From assembly GCA_012961305.1 (NCBI GenBank), contig DTZQ01000638.1, positions 1 to 16,449 of the forward strand: a stretch of 16,449 bases of DNA. Direction: 5' to 3'. Origin of the DNA: Armatimonadota bacterium (GTDB taxonomy: Bacteria > Armatimonadota > UBA10988 > DTZQ01). Position 1 is the first letter of the stretch; every line of letters starts with the position of its first letter. This document shows, in pieces, positions 5,688 through 12,035 of this stretch. The notes under the pieces are model-generated. The model was not told the DNA's origin and ran no database searches. It saw only the letters and a list, made by a program, of their open reading frames with translations. The translations under genes and the position numbers were made by a program.

Positions 5688-8639
5688 ATGAACTTCGGTT
5701 GTTTGGCTTGCATTTCAACCCTCTGGGTCGGAGTACCCACGGAGGCCCTGCCGCCGTTTACCCTCACCGTTCGCGATGAGGTGGGCATGGGGTTCGCCGG
5801 CTGGGTCACGGGTGGCTGGCCGTTCGCGGCCGGGGTGCTGACTGATTTCGCCTCCTTGCGCCTGTTCGCCGAGGGGGGAACACCCGTGCCGGTGCAACTG
5901 CGCCCTTTGGCCCGCTGGCGGGACGGAAGTTGGCGGTGGGTGGCGGCGACCTTTCCGGTGCGCCTGCCGCCCGGCGGAAAACGCACCTTCACCGTGCGCA
6001 TCGACCCCACAGCACCAGTGCCAGATTTCCCTGGTCCCCTAACGGTGCGGGAAGAAGCGGGGGCAGTGCTGGTGGACACTGGGCCCTTGCAACTGCGCTT
6101 GGACCGCCAAAATCCGTCTGGCTCTCGCCTCACGGTGCAGGGGGTGACCTTTCCCTGGCCAGTGACCATTATTCGCGCCGACACCGGCGAGTACCGCAGC
6201 GACCGGGCTGCCCCGGACGAGGTAGCGGTGGAGGCAAAGGGGCCGCTGATGGCCGAAGTGCGCTGGGGGACCTGGCTTTTAGGGCCGGCCGGGGAGCGGC
6301 ACTGGCGCGTTATCATGCGGGTTCAGGCGTTCGCCGGCGCCGCCGAATTGCACCTCTTGCACACGGTCCAACTGTTGGCCGGGCCCGACCTGTTGCGCCT
6401 GTCCGAAATAGCCCTGGAGTTCCCCGGGCCGGAGGGCCTAACTGCGGCCCAGGTTGAAGGTGGGCCGGGAGTTCCTCCGCCGCTGCGCCTGTTTCCGGGC
6501 CCGGAGGGATACACCCTCACCGGCGAAGGTTGGTCCCGAAACCTCGGGCCTCGGCCCCGGGGAGCCCTGGCCTGGACGAGTGGAGAGGTGTGGGCCCTGC
6601 TCTGCACTCGGCATTTCTGGCCCCAGGGGCCCAAGGGGGCAGTTTTCTCGCCTCAGGCCGCCCGACTACAACTGCTGAGCGCGGAAACTGAACCCTTTCC
6701 CTTCGGGCGCACCCGGGCCAAAAGTCATGAGTTGCGTCTAACTTTCCACCCGGTCGCTGCTGCTCCGCCCCTTACAGAGGAGGCCTCCCAGTGGGAAACG
6801 CCACCCTTGCCCCTTGTGGCTCCCGCCTATCTGTGTGCCACGGAGGCGTTGGGGGTGCTCTCGCCGGTGGACCCCACCTTTTGGCCGGAGTTCGAGGAGG
6901 CAGTGGCCGGGGCTTTCGACCGTTGGCGGCGGGAGGCAGAAACGGATGCGGCCTACTACGGCCTGATGAACTACGGCGACGCGCCGCTGGCCCCAGGGGC
7001 CTATGGGCACACCGGCGTGGCCTACGTGGACCAGGAGTATGACCTGACCCATGCCCTGCTGCAACTGTACGCCCGCAGCGGCGACCGCCGGGCCTTCGAC
7101 TGGGGCGCGGCCGCGGCGCGGCATTTTATGGACGTGGACGTGAACCAGGTCACCGGGGAACCGCGTTACCACGGCTACCGCGCGGGTTGTGAGACCCATC
7201 AGGCAGTCACCACGGGGTTGGAGTGGGGCCACGTTTTCCTCGACGGATTGGTGGACTTCTACTACTTGACCGGCGACCGCCGGGCGCTGGAGATAGCCCG
7301 TCGCATTGGCGAGGTGTGCTGTCGGCTGGGGGAAGGGGAGGGCTACGGCCCCCGCCGGGCGGTCTTTCGGTACGCGGAACGAAATCTGGGCTGGCCACTG
7401 CTGAGCCTAATGCGGATTTATGAAGCGACGCTGGACGAAAAATACCGCCGGGCGGCCGCGGTCATCGTCGCCTATTTGAACCACTACGCCGAAGACCCCC
7501 GGGAGGAACTCCGGCACGGTACTTGGTGGCGCTCCTGGATGATTGACGGCTGCAAGCCTTTCATGACCGGCCTGCTCCACGAGGGACTGGACAAGTACCA
7601 TGAACTTACGGACGACGAGGCCACGAAGCGGAGCATTTTGACCAGTTTGGACTGGCTCATTGCCCACATGTGGAGTTCGGAGCGGGAGACCTTCCTCTAC
7701 GAGTTCAACGCCTACAACCCCGGCCACCGCGACGTGTATCCCACCCACTTGAACCTGCTTGTGGCTCACGCTTTTGGCTACGGCTATCGCATTTCCGGGG
7801 AGGAAAAGTACTTGGAAGTGGGACTGCGGGCCCTGCGGCGGGCAGTGGGGGAGATGGTTGAACCCTCGCGTTACGGGAAGGAGTTTGCCCAGGCCCTCCG
7901 CAGTACGCCCCAGTTCGTAGGGCATCTCTACCGGGCCCGGGAGACGTTCCGCTGGCCGCCTCCTCCTAAGCCCCTTCCTCCGAAGGAAGTTACACCTCCC
8001 CAACCTGCTCCGCCCGTTCGTCCTCCCGCTGAACCGTTCCTGCGGCTGACCTTCGATGATGCTTCCCTCTACGGGGTGGAGGGTCGGGCCTACCGCGACC
8101 CGGAGGCTGGCCCGCCTCCGACTGCACAGCCTACCTTCGTGGCCGGGCACGAAGGACGGGCCCTTCGGCTCAGCGCCAACTTCTACGGAGCGGTGACCGT
8201 ACCGGCGGACTTCCTCTCCCGGCCGGGCGGGGTATCCCTCTGGTTGCGGCCGGAGTGGAAACTGACCAGTGCGGCTCCGGCCCAGCGGGCCATTTTCCAC
8301 CTCCAGGGAGGGGAACCCTTTCGCTCCGCGCTGACCCTGGGCACGATTTACCACGAAATTCGGGTGCGGCTCTACGACGAACGGGGACACCTCTGCGGGA
8401 CTTTGGAGGCCAATGCCTCCGGATGGCAACCTGGCCAGTGGCATCATCTCGCGCTCACTTGGGCGGAGGGAGCGATGCGGCTTGACTTTGACGGCCAGCA
8501 AGTAGCGTTTACGGAAAAGGTTACTCTGCCGCCCGGCCCGGTGGATACCCTCTACCTGGGTTGGCGGCCGGGGAACTGGTTCTTGAACGCGGCCGTAGAT
8601 GAGGTTACTTTGTGGCGGGGCTGGTTGAGCCTTCCGTAA
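5688..8639 (+). CDS. PcRGLX/YetA-like polysaccharide lyase family protein with C-terminal LamG-like domain
   Basis: This 983-residue protein starts at ATG 5688 after GAAAGGA (5674-5680). A short apolar N-terminus (LACISTLWVGV) with little positive charge may be a weak signal peptide. Residues about 24-103 resemble the RIFT-barrel domain of exo-rhamnogalacturonan-lyase-like (PcRGLX/YetA) proteins (FAEGGTPVPVQLRP, then RDGSWRWV). A beta-sandwich follows (about 110-360, VLVDTGPLQLRLD). The alpha/alpha toroid (about 385-755) contains NYGDAP, DQEYDLTHALLQLYARSGD, RHFMDVDVNQV and DGLVDFYYLTGD, all pattern features of that family. A Pro-rich linker (757-783) leads to a LamG/concanavalin-like jelly roll (784-983) with GRALRLSANF, SLWLRPEW, WHHLALTWAEG and DEVTLWRG. 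The likely role is depolymerising an acidic plant-type polysaccharide outside the cytoplasm. It is divergent from the isomerase-dehydrogenase operon. Enzymatic activity is inferred from the family only. Confidence 0.75.
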   Translation: MNFGCLACISTLWVGVPTEALPPFTLTVRDEVGMGFAGWVTGGWPFAAGVLTDFASLRLFAEGGTPVPVQLRPLARWRDGSWRWVAATFPVRLPPGGKRTFTVRIDPTAPVPDFPGPLTVREEAGAVLVDTGPLQLRLDRQNPSGSRLTVQGVTFPWPVTIIRADTGEYRSDRAAPDEVAVEAKGPLMAEVRWGTWLLGPAGERHWRVIMRVQAFAGAAELHLLHTVQLLAGPDLLRLSEIALEFPGPEGLTAAQVEGGPGVPPPLRLFPGPEGYTLTGEGWSRNLGPRPRGALAWTSGEVWALLCTRHFWPQGPKGAVFSPQAARLQLLSAETEPFPFGRTRAKSHELRLTFHPVAAAPPLTEEASQWETPPLPLVAPAYLCATEALGVLSPVDPTFWPEFEEAVAGAFDRWRREAETDAAYYGLMNYGDAPLAPGAYGHTGVAYVDQEYDLTHALLQLYARSGDRRAFDWGAAAARHFMDVDVNQVTGEPRYHGYRAGCETHQAVTTGLEWGHVFLDGLVDFYYLTGDRRALEIARRIGEVCCRLGEGEGYGPRRAVFRYAERNLGWPLLSLMRIYEATLDEKYRRAAAVIVAYLNHYAEDPREELRHGTWWRSWMIDGCKPFMTGLLHEGLDKYHELTDDEATKRSILTSLDWLIAHMWSSERETFLYEFNAYNPGHRDVYPTHLNLLVAHAFGYGYRISGEEKYLEVGLRALRRAVGEMVEPSRYGKEFAQALRSTPQFVGHLYRARETFRWPPPPKPLPPKEVTPPQPAPPVRPPAEPFLRLTFDDASLYGVEGRAYRDPEAGPPPTAQPTFVAGHEGRALRLSANFYGAVTVPADFLSRPGGVSLWLRPEWKLTSAAPAQRAIFHLQGGEPFRSALTLGTIYHEIRVRLYDERGHLCGTLEANASGWQPGQWHHLALTWAEGAMRLDFDGQQVAFTEKVTLPPGPVDTLYLGWRPGNWFLNAAVDEVTLWRGWLSLP

Positions 8640-8643
8640 AGGA

Positions 8644-8698
8644 GAACAGGGTTAAAATTCGCCTGAATTTTCCCCCTCCGGGAGGGAAGGGCCTGTTC
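8644..8698 (+). other. Possible structured RNA: three-way-junction-like inverted repeats
   Basis: GAACAGG (8644-8650) pairs with CCTGTTC (8692-8698). Inside lie two further perfect hairpins: AAAATTC (8654-8660) with GAATTTT (8665-8671), and CCCTC (8674-8678) with GAGGG (8682-8686). Together they fill the gap between the lyase-like gene and cmk. No T-run follows, so it is not a simple terminator. It could be a 3' stabilising element or a cmk leader structure. Confidence 0.35.
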
Positions 8699-8727
8699 AA
8701 AGCGAAAAATTAGAGGCAAGGGGTTCC

Positions 8728-9411
8728 ATGGAAGAACGTCGCCTAATTATTGCCATTGACGGGCCGGCGGGGTCGGGGAAGAGCACGGTCGCCCGGCGGG
8801 TAGCGCAGGAGTTGGGCTATACCTACGTGGATACTGGAGCCATGTACCGGGCCGTAGCCTGGAAAATGTTGCAGGCCGGACTGGGGGTGGAGGAACCGGA
8901 GCAGGTGGCCGCGCTGGCCCAAAGGACGGAATTGCAGTTCGTCGAAGGGGGGGACGGCCGACAACACGTAATTGTTGATGGGGAGGACTGTACTGACGCC
9001 ATTCGCTCTCCACAGGTCAATGCGGTCGTTTCGCCGGTGTCGGCCATTCCGGCCGTGCGGGAGTGTCTGGTGGCTCGACAGCGAGAGATGGCCGCGGGCG
9101 GGGGAGTGGTCATGGAGGGCCGAGACATTCAAACGGTGGTCCTGCCCGAGGCGGATTTGAAGGTGTTCCTGGAGGCTTCGGTCCAAGAGCGTGCCCGACG
9201 GCGCTATGAGGAACTGCGGCAAGTCCATCCCGAAGTGGACTTCGCAACCGTAGTGCAGAACATTCAGGACCGGGATGCCCGAGACAGCGCTCGAGAGGTG
9301 GCTCCTTTGCGGCCGGCTCCCGATGCGGTGGTAATTGACACCGACCCGCTGACGGCAGAGGAAGTGGTGGCCCAAGTGGTGGCCCTGGCTCGAAGGATGC
9401 AGGGAGGTTAA
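8728..9411 (+). CDS. cmk: Cytidylate kinase
   Basis: A 227-residue cytoplasmic kinase that phosphorylates CMP and dCMP with ATP in pyrimidine nucleotide supply. It has the P-loop GPAGSGKST (12-20), YVDTGAMYRA (33-42) for nucleotide binding, and the family insert around residues 60-100. The motifs GRDIQTVVLPEADLKVFLEAS and RDARDSAREVAPL with a final AVVIDT are diagnostic of bacterial Cmk. The normal GRDIGT reads GRDIQT here. Start ATG 8728 follows AAGGGG at 8718-8723. The gene ends with TAA at 9409-9411, and the next ATG is three bases downstream with its GGAGG inside the cmk tail, so cmk and plsC are coupled. A cmk-plsC pair is a common arrangement in several phyla. Confidence 0.96.
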   Translation: MEERRLIIAIDGPAGSGKSTVARRVAQELGYTYVDTGAMYRAVAWKMLQAGLGVEEPEQVAALAQRTELQFVEGGDGRQHVIVDGEDCTDAIRSPQVNAVVSPVSAIPAVRECLVARQREMAAGGGVVMEGRDIQTVVLPEADLKVFLEASVQERARRRYEELRQVHPEVDFATVVQNIQDRDARDSAREVAPLRPAPDAVVIDTDPLTAEEVVAQVVALARRMQGG

Positions 9412-9414
9412 AAA

Positions 9415-10071
9415 ATGCCTCAGCCACCGGCCACAATTTGGTTTTATCTGGCCTGGGTGGGGTGTCGGGCTGTCTTCCGGGCGGGTTTGCGCTGGCAGGT
9501 CAGCGGAGTGGAAAACGTTCCCTGCTCTGGTCCGGTGCTGCTCATGCCCAATCATGTCAGTTACTTAGACCCCCCGTTGGTCGGCGCGGCTGTGCCGCGG
9601 GTGACCTACTACATGGCAAAGGTGGAGTTGTTTCAGAACCTGGCGGGGGCCTGGCTGCTGCCGCGGTTGAATGCCTTCCCCGTTCGGCGGGGCTATCCCG
9701 ACCGACCCGCCCTGCGGCGCACTTTGGAGTTGCTGGAGCGGGGCCAAGCGGTAATTATGTTTCCGGAGGGCACCCGCAGCCCCGATGGAAGTTTGCAGCC
9801 GGCTGAGCCGGGGGCCGCCCTGATTGCCCTCAAATCCCGGGCTCCCATCGTGCCCGTAGCCATCGTGGGTACGGAGCACATCTGGCCCCGGTGGACCAAG
9901 TGGCCGCGGCTGGGACGGGTGCGCATCCGATACGGCCGGCCTTTGACCTTCCCCGACTATTACGACCGCCGGGTGAACAAAAATGACCTCCGCCGCGTGG
10001 GCGACCTCATCATGAACCGCATTGCGGCCCTGCTGGCGGAGGAACGGCAGCAGGCAAATACAGCGGCTTAA
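9415..10071 (+). CDS. plsC: 1-acyl-sn-glycerol-3-phosphate acyltransferase (PlsC/LPLAT family)
   Basis: A 218-residue membrane-associated acyltransferase that adds the second acyl chain to lysophosphatidic acid in phospholipid synthesis. Motif I, NHVSYLD, carries the catalytic His/Asp dyad. A substrate-binding Arg-rich segment is visible (FPVRRGYPD). Motif III is FPEGTRSPDG and motif IV is IVPVAIVG. A hydrophobic N-terminal stretch (TIWFYLAWVGCRAVF) is a probable membrane anchor. The order and spacing of motifs and the roughly 220-residue length fit the family well. Acyl-donor preference (acyl-ACP or acyl-CoA) cannot be told. The start at ATG 9415 is three bases after the cmk stop and is preceded by AGGGAGG, so co-translation is expected. 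Confidence 0.93.
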   Translation: MPQPPATIWFYLAWVGCRAVFRAGLRWQVSGVENVPCSGPVLLMPNHVSYLDPPLVGAAVPRVTYYMAKVELFQNLAGAWLLPRLNAFPVRRGYPDRPALRRTLELLERGQAVIMFPEGTRSPDGSLQPAEPGAALIALKSRAPIVPVAIVGTEHIWPRWTKWPRLGRVRIRYGRPLTFPDYYDRRVNKNDLRRVGDLIMNRIAALLAEERQQANTAA

Positions 10072-10099
10072 TCCGCGTTGAAAGGAGAGGAGTTCAAGC

Positions 10100-10885
10100 G
10101 TGAAGAAAGGCATCTGCATTGGTTCCCTACCGCGCGATTGGGCGGTGGAGGACAAGTTCAAATTGGCCAAGGAGGCCGGTTTTGACGGGGTGGAAATCAT
10201 GAGCACCACCTCGGAGGAGGAACTGCAGCAACTGAAGGCGGCCGCCGATGCAGCGGGGGTGGAAATTCCCAGCATCATGGGCGGCGTACATTGGAAGTGG
10301 CCCCTGTCCAGTCCTGACCCAGAAGTGCGGCGCCAGTGCGCAGAGGCTGTGGCTTTCGCCCTGGAAACGGCGCACCTCGTGGGAGCGGACACGGTTCTAC
10401 TGGTGCCGGGGGTGGTGAACGAGGGAACTACCTACGAAGAGGCCTGGGAACGTTCGCTGGCGGAGATTAAGGAGTTGGCCAAAGTGGCCGAGCGGAGCAA
10501 GGTTTACTTGGGCATCGAAAACGTGTGGAACAAGTTCCTGCTCAGCCCACGGGAGTTCTGCCAATTCCTGGACGAAATTGGCAGCGAGTACGTCCAGGCC
10601 TACTTCGACTGCGGAAACATCCTTATTTACGGCTATCCGCAGCACTGGATTCGCACTTTGGGCTCGCGGATAAAGAAAGTGCACGTGAAGGACTTCGTGC
10701 TGGCCAAGCGCGATTTTACCTATCTGCTCCACGGCGACGTGCCCTGGCGGGAGGTGCGGCAGGCCCTTTTGGACATCGGCTATCAGGATTACGTTACCGT
10801 CGAACTGCCCCCCTATCCCCAGTGCCCAGAGCAGATGGTCTACGATTCCAGCGTGCAGTTGGACCGGATTCTGCAGGGAGTTTAG
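10100..10885 (+). CDS. Sugar phosphate isomerase/epimerase (UlaE-like TIM barrel)
   Basis: A 261-residue TIM barrel with GTG start at 10100, preceded by GAGGAG (10087-10092). The N-terminal strand MKKGICIGSLP and the stretches EAGFDGVEIM and HLVGADTVLLVPG fit the AP-endonuclease-2 fold found in L-ribulose-5-phosphate 3-epimerase (UlaE) and hydroxypyruvate-isomerase relatives. Predicted metal ligands are Glu140 (GIENVW), Asp170 (YFDCGN), His195 (KVHVKD) and Glu235 (TVELPP). It is a different subfamily from the isomerase at 4655-5443, having YFDCGN and VHVKD where that one has LPDFGN and VHAK. It follows plsC after 28 bp and its stop overlaps the AGGAGGT of the next gene, so it belongs to the same transcription run. 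The substrate is unknown. Confidence 0.85.
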   Translation: MKKGICIGSLPRDWAVEDKFKLAKEAGFDGVEIMSTTSEEELQQLKAAADAAGVEIPSIMGGVHWKWPLSSPDPEVRRQCAEAVAFALETAHLVGADTVLLVPGVVNEGTTYEEAWERSLAEIKELAKVAERSKVYLGIENVWNKFLLSPREFCQFLDEIGSEYVQAYFDCGNILIYGYPQHWIRTLGSRIKKVHVKDFVLAKRDFTYLLHGDVPWREVRQALLDIGYQDYVTVELPPYPQCPEQMVYDSSVQLDRILQGV

Positions 10886-10899
10886 GAGGTCCATCGGCC

Positions 10900-11202
10900 G
10901 TGAGTTCCATTCCCGAAAGCCTGCATCGTTACTTCTGGGATGTAAAGGCGGAAACGTTAGATGCTGACCGCTACGCACAGTTTGTAATGGAGCGTTTGTT
11001 GGAGTACGGGGATGAGGAGGCCCTCCGCTGGTTGTACAAAAGGTTCGGGCGGCAGCGAATTCGAGAGGTAGTATGCCACAGCCGTCGTCTATCCCGGCGC
11101 ACGGCTAACTTCTGGCGGCTACTGTTGGACATTCCGCGGGAAGAGGTAACATGTTTGTCGAAGCCCTTACCCCCCCAATCCAAGACCTTTTGGCGACCTT
11201 AG
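10900..11202 (+). CDS. Small partner protein of AbiEii-type toxin (DUF6922-like)
   Basis: A 100-residue protein starting at GTG 10900, nine bases after AGGAGGT (10884-10890). It reads ESLHRYFWDV, then RYAQFVMERLLEYGDEEALRW, a basic helix (KRFGRQRIREVV) and SRRLSRRTANFWRLLLDIP. This is the pattern of short helical proteins often encoded just upstream of AbiEii nucleotidyltransferases; the family name DUF6922 is from memory. By position it is the presumptive antitoxin or regulator. The SRRLSRRTANFW segment may bind DNA or the toxin. Its 3' end overlaps the next gene by 52 bases in another frame, so the last 17 residues are dual-coding. A longer in-frame reading from 10525 runs through the upstream isomerase gene and is rejected. 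Confidence 0.7.
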   Translation: MSSIPESLHRYFWDVKAETLDADRYAQFVMERLLEYGDEEALRWLYKRFGRQRIREVVCHSRRLSRRTANFWRLLLDIPREEVTCLSKPLPPQSKTFWRP

Positions 11203-11783
11203 GACAGCAGCCGTGGCTGCGGGAGTACTATCTGGCGGGAGGGACGGCGGCAGCGTTGCAATTGGGTCATCGCCTCTCGGTAGATTTGGATTTTTTCACC
11301 CCGCAGGAATTGGACACGCGGACGCTCATTCAGCACTTGTCTCAGTTAGGGTCACTAACGGTGGATAGGGAGGACTGGGGTACTCTGATTGGTGCGCTCA
11401 GGGGAGTGCGAGTGAGTTTTTTCACTTATGAGTATCCCTTGCTGGAGCCAACAGTTGATTTTGAGGGAGTTACTTTGGCCAGTTTAGTGGACATTGGTCT
11501 GATGAAAATCACTGCTATTGCTCAACGCGGGGGACGACGGGATTTCATAGACCTTTACCTCATCTGCAAGGAGGTCATATCGCTCAGGGAGTTACTGTCG
11601 CGGTTGGCAGAAAAGTTCGTCGGGGTAAACTACAACCTCTGCCACATTTTGCGCAGTTTGGTCTATTTTGAGGATGCAGAGATGGAACCTTTACCCCAAC
11701 TCTTAAAACCTTTGGAATGGAGTACAATAACCGCCTATTTTGAGCGGGAAGTAAAGTTCCTTTCAAGGGACTGGCTGAGGTGA
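11151..11783 (+). CDS. AbiEii/AbiGii-type nucleotidyltransferase (putative toxin)
   Basis: A 210-residue nucleotidyltransferase of the AbiEii/AbiGii toxin family (type IV toxin-antitoxin in the characterised AbiE system). Visible motifs are LAGGTAAALQLGHR (Gly30-Gly31-Thr32), the catalytic pair in SVDLDFF (Asp45, Asp47), and the family block around LVDIGLMKITAIAQRGGRRDFIDLYLI. All core residues look intact. Start ATG 11151 follows GAAGAGG and overlaps the upstream partner gene by 52 bases, as expected of a coupled pair. Base composition is unlike the neighbours: the stretch 11401-11520 is only about 45% GC, whereas the isomerase gene before it exceeds 60%. This suggests acquisition by transfer. 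The known AbiE partner AbiEi is a DNA-binding antitoxin with no resemblance to the small protein here, so this is a variant module. Confidence 0.82.
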   Translation: MFVEALTPPIQDLLATLGQQPWLREYYLAGGTAAALQLGHRLSVDLDFFTPQELDTRTLIQHLSQLGSLTVDREDWGTLIGALRGVRVSFFTYEYPLLEPTVDFEGVTLASLVDIGLMKITAIAQRGGRRDFIDLYLICKEVISLRELLSRLAEKFVGVNYNLCHILRSLVYFEDAEMEPLPQLLKPLEWSTITAYFEREVKFLSRDWLR

Positions 11784-11805
11784 AAGGGGGTGAGTCCACG
11801 AGAAT

Positions 11806-11967
11806 ATGGCCAGTGAGCGACAGAGGGAAATCGCTCGGCGGCGCCGCCGACGGCGCAAGCGACTGAAACAGCGGGTTAAGGAGGCCATTGCCCGCGCCCG
11901 GGCGGAAAAGGAACGGCAACTGGCAGAGCAGGAGGCTGCAGCCGAAACTCCGGCAGAGGGGGAATAG
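11806..11967 (+). CDS. Small, very basic 53-residue protein of unknown function
   Basis: ATG 11806 follows AbiEii by 22 bases, with AAGGGGGTG (11784-11792) as a somewhat distant ribosome binding site. The product opens MASERQREIA, continues with seven consecutive Arg and a KRLKQR helix, and ends in an acidic Ala/Glu-rich tail (EQEAAAETPAEGE). The charge split and predicted continuous helix suggest a nucleic-acid or ribosome-associated peptide. GC-rich codon use is host-like, unlike AbiEii just before it, so it is not obviously part of the same acquired module. No family is recognised with certainty. Confidence 0.5.
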   Translation: MASERQREIARRRRRRRKRLKQRVKEAIARARAEKERQLAEQEAAAETPAEGE

Positions 11968-11972
11968 CAGTA

Positions 11973-12027
11973 TTTGGACTCAGGGGCTTCAGCCCCATTA
12001 AACGGCCCTAAAGTGCCTGACTCCAAA
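11973..12027. repeat. Long imperfect hairpin with inner TTCA-loop hairpin between convergent genes
   Basis: TTTGGACTCAGG (11973-11984) pairs with CCTGACTCCAAA (12016-12027) with one C:C mismatch. Inside, GGGGC (11983-11987), TTCA loop and GCCCC (11992-11996) form a second hairpin that shares two bases with the outer stem. It separates the plus-strand small gene from the minus-strand propeller gene and may act as a bidirectional terminator despite lacking a T-run. The inner hairpin matches those at 490-509 and 5511-5526 in loop sequence. Confidence 0.5.
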
Positions 12028-12035
12028 GGCATCCT

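Noticed and set aside
5471..6316. 281-codon minus-strand open frame over the divergent leader
   Set aside because: It would run through the promoter and leader of the isomerase operon and antisense to the lyase N-terminus. The composition (Arg/Ser/Pro/Thr-rich) is that of a shadow frame.
7407..8501. 364-codon minus-strand open frame inside the lyase-like gene
   Set aside because: The plus strand encodes recognisable toroid and LamG domains; the antisense product has no motif and no proper ribosome binding site.
10525..10899. Longer N-terminus for the AbiEii partner protein
   Set aside because: It overlaps the well-supported isomerase in another frame. The AGGAGGT at 10884-10890 and GTG 10900 give a start that fits the family length.
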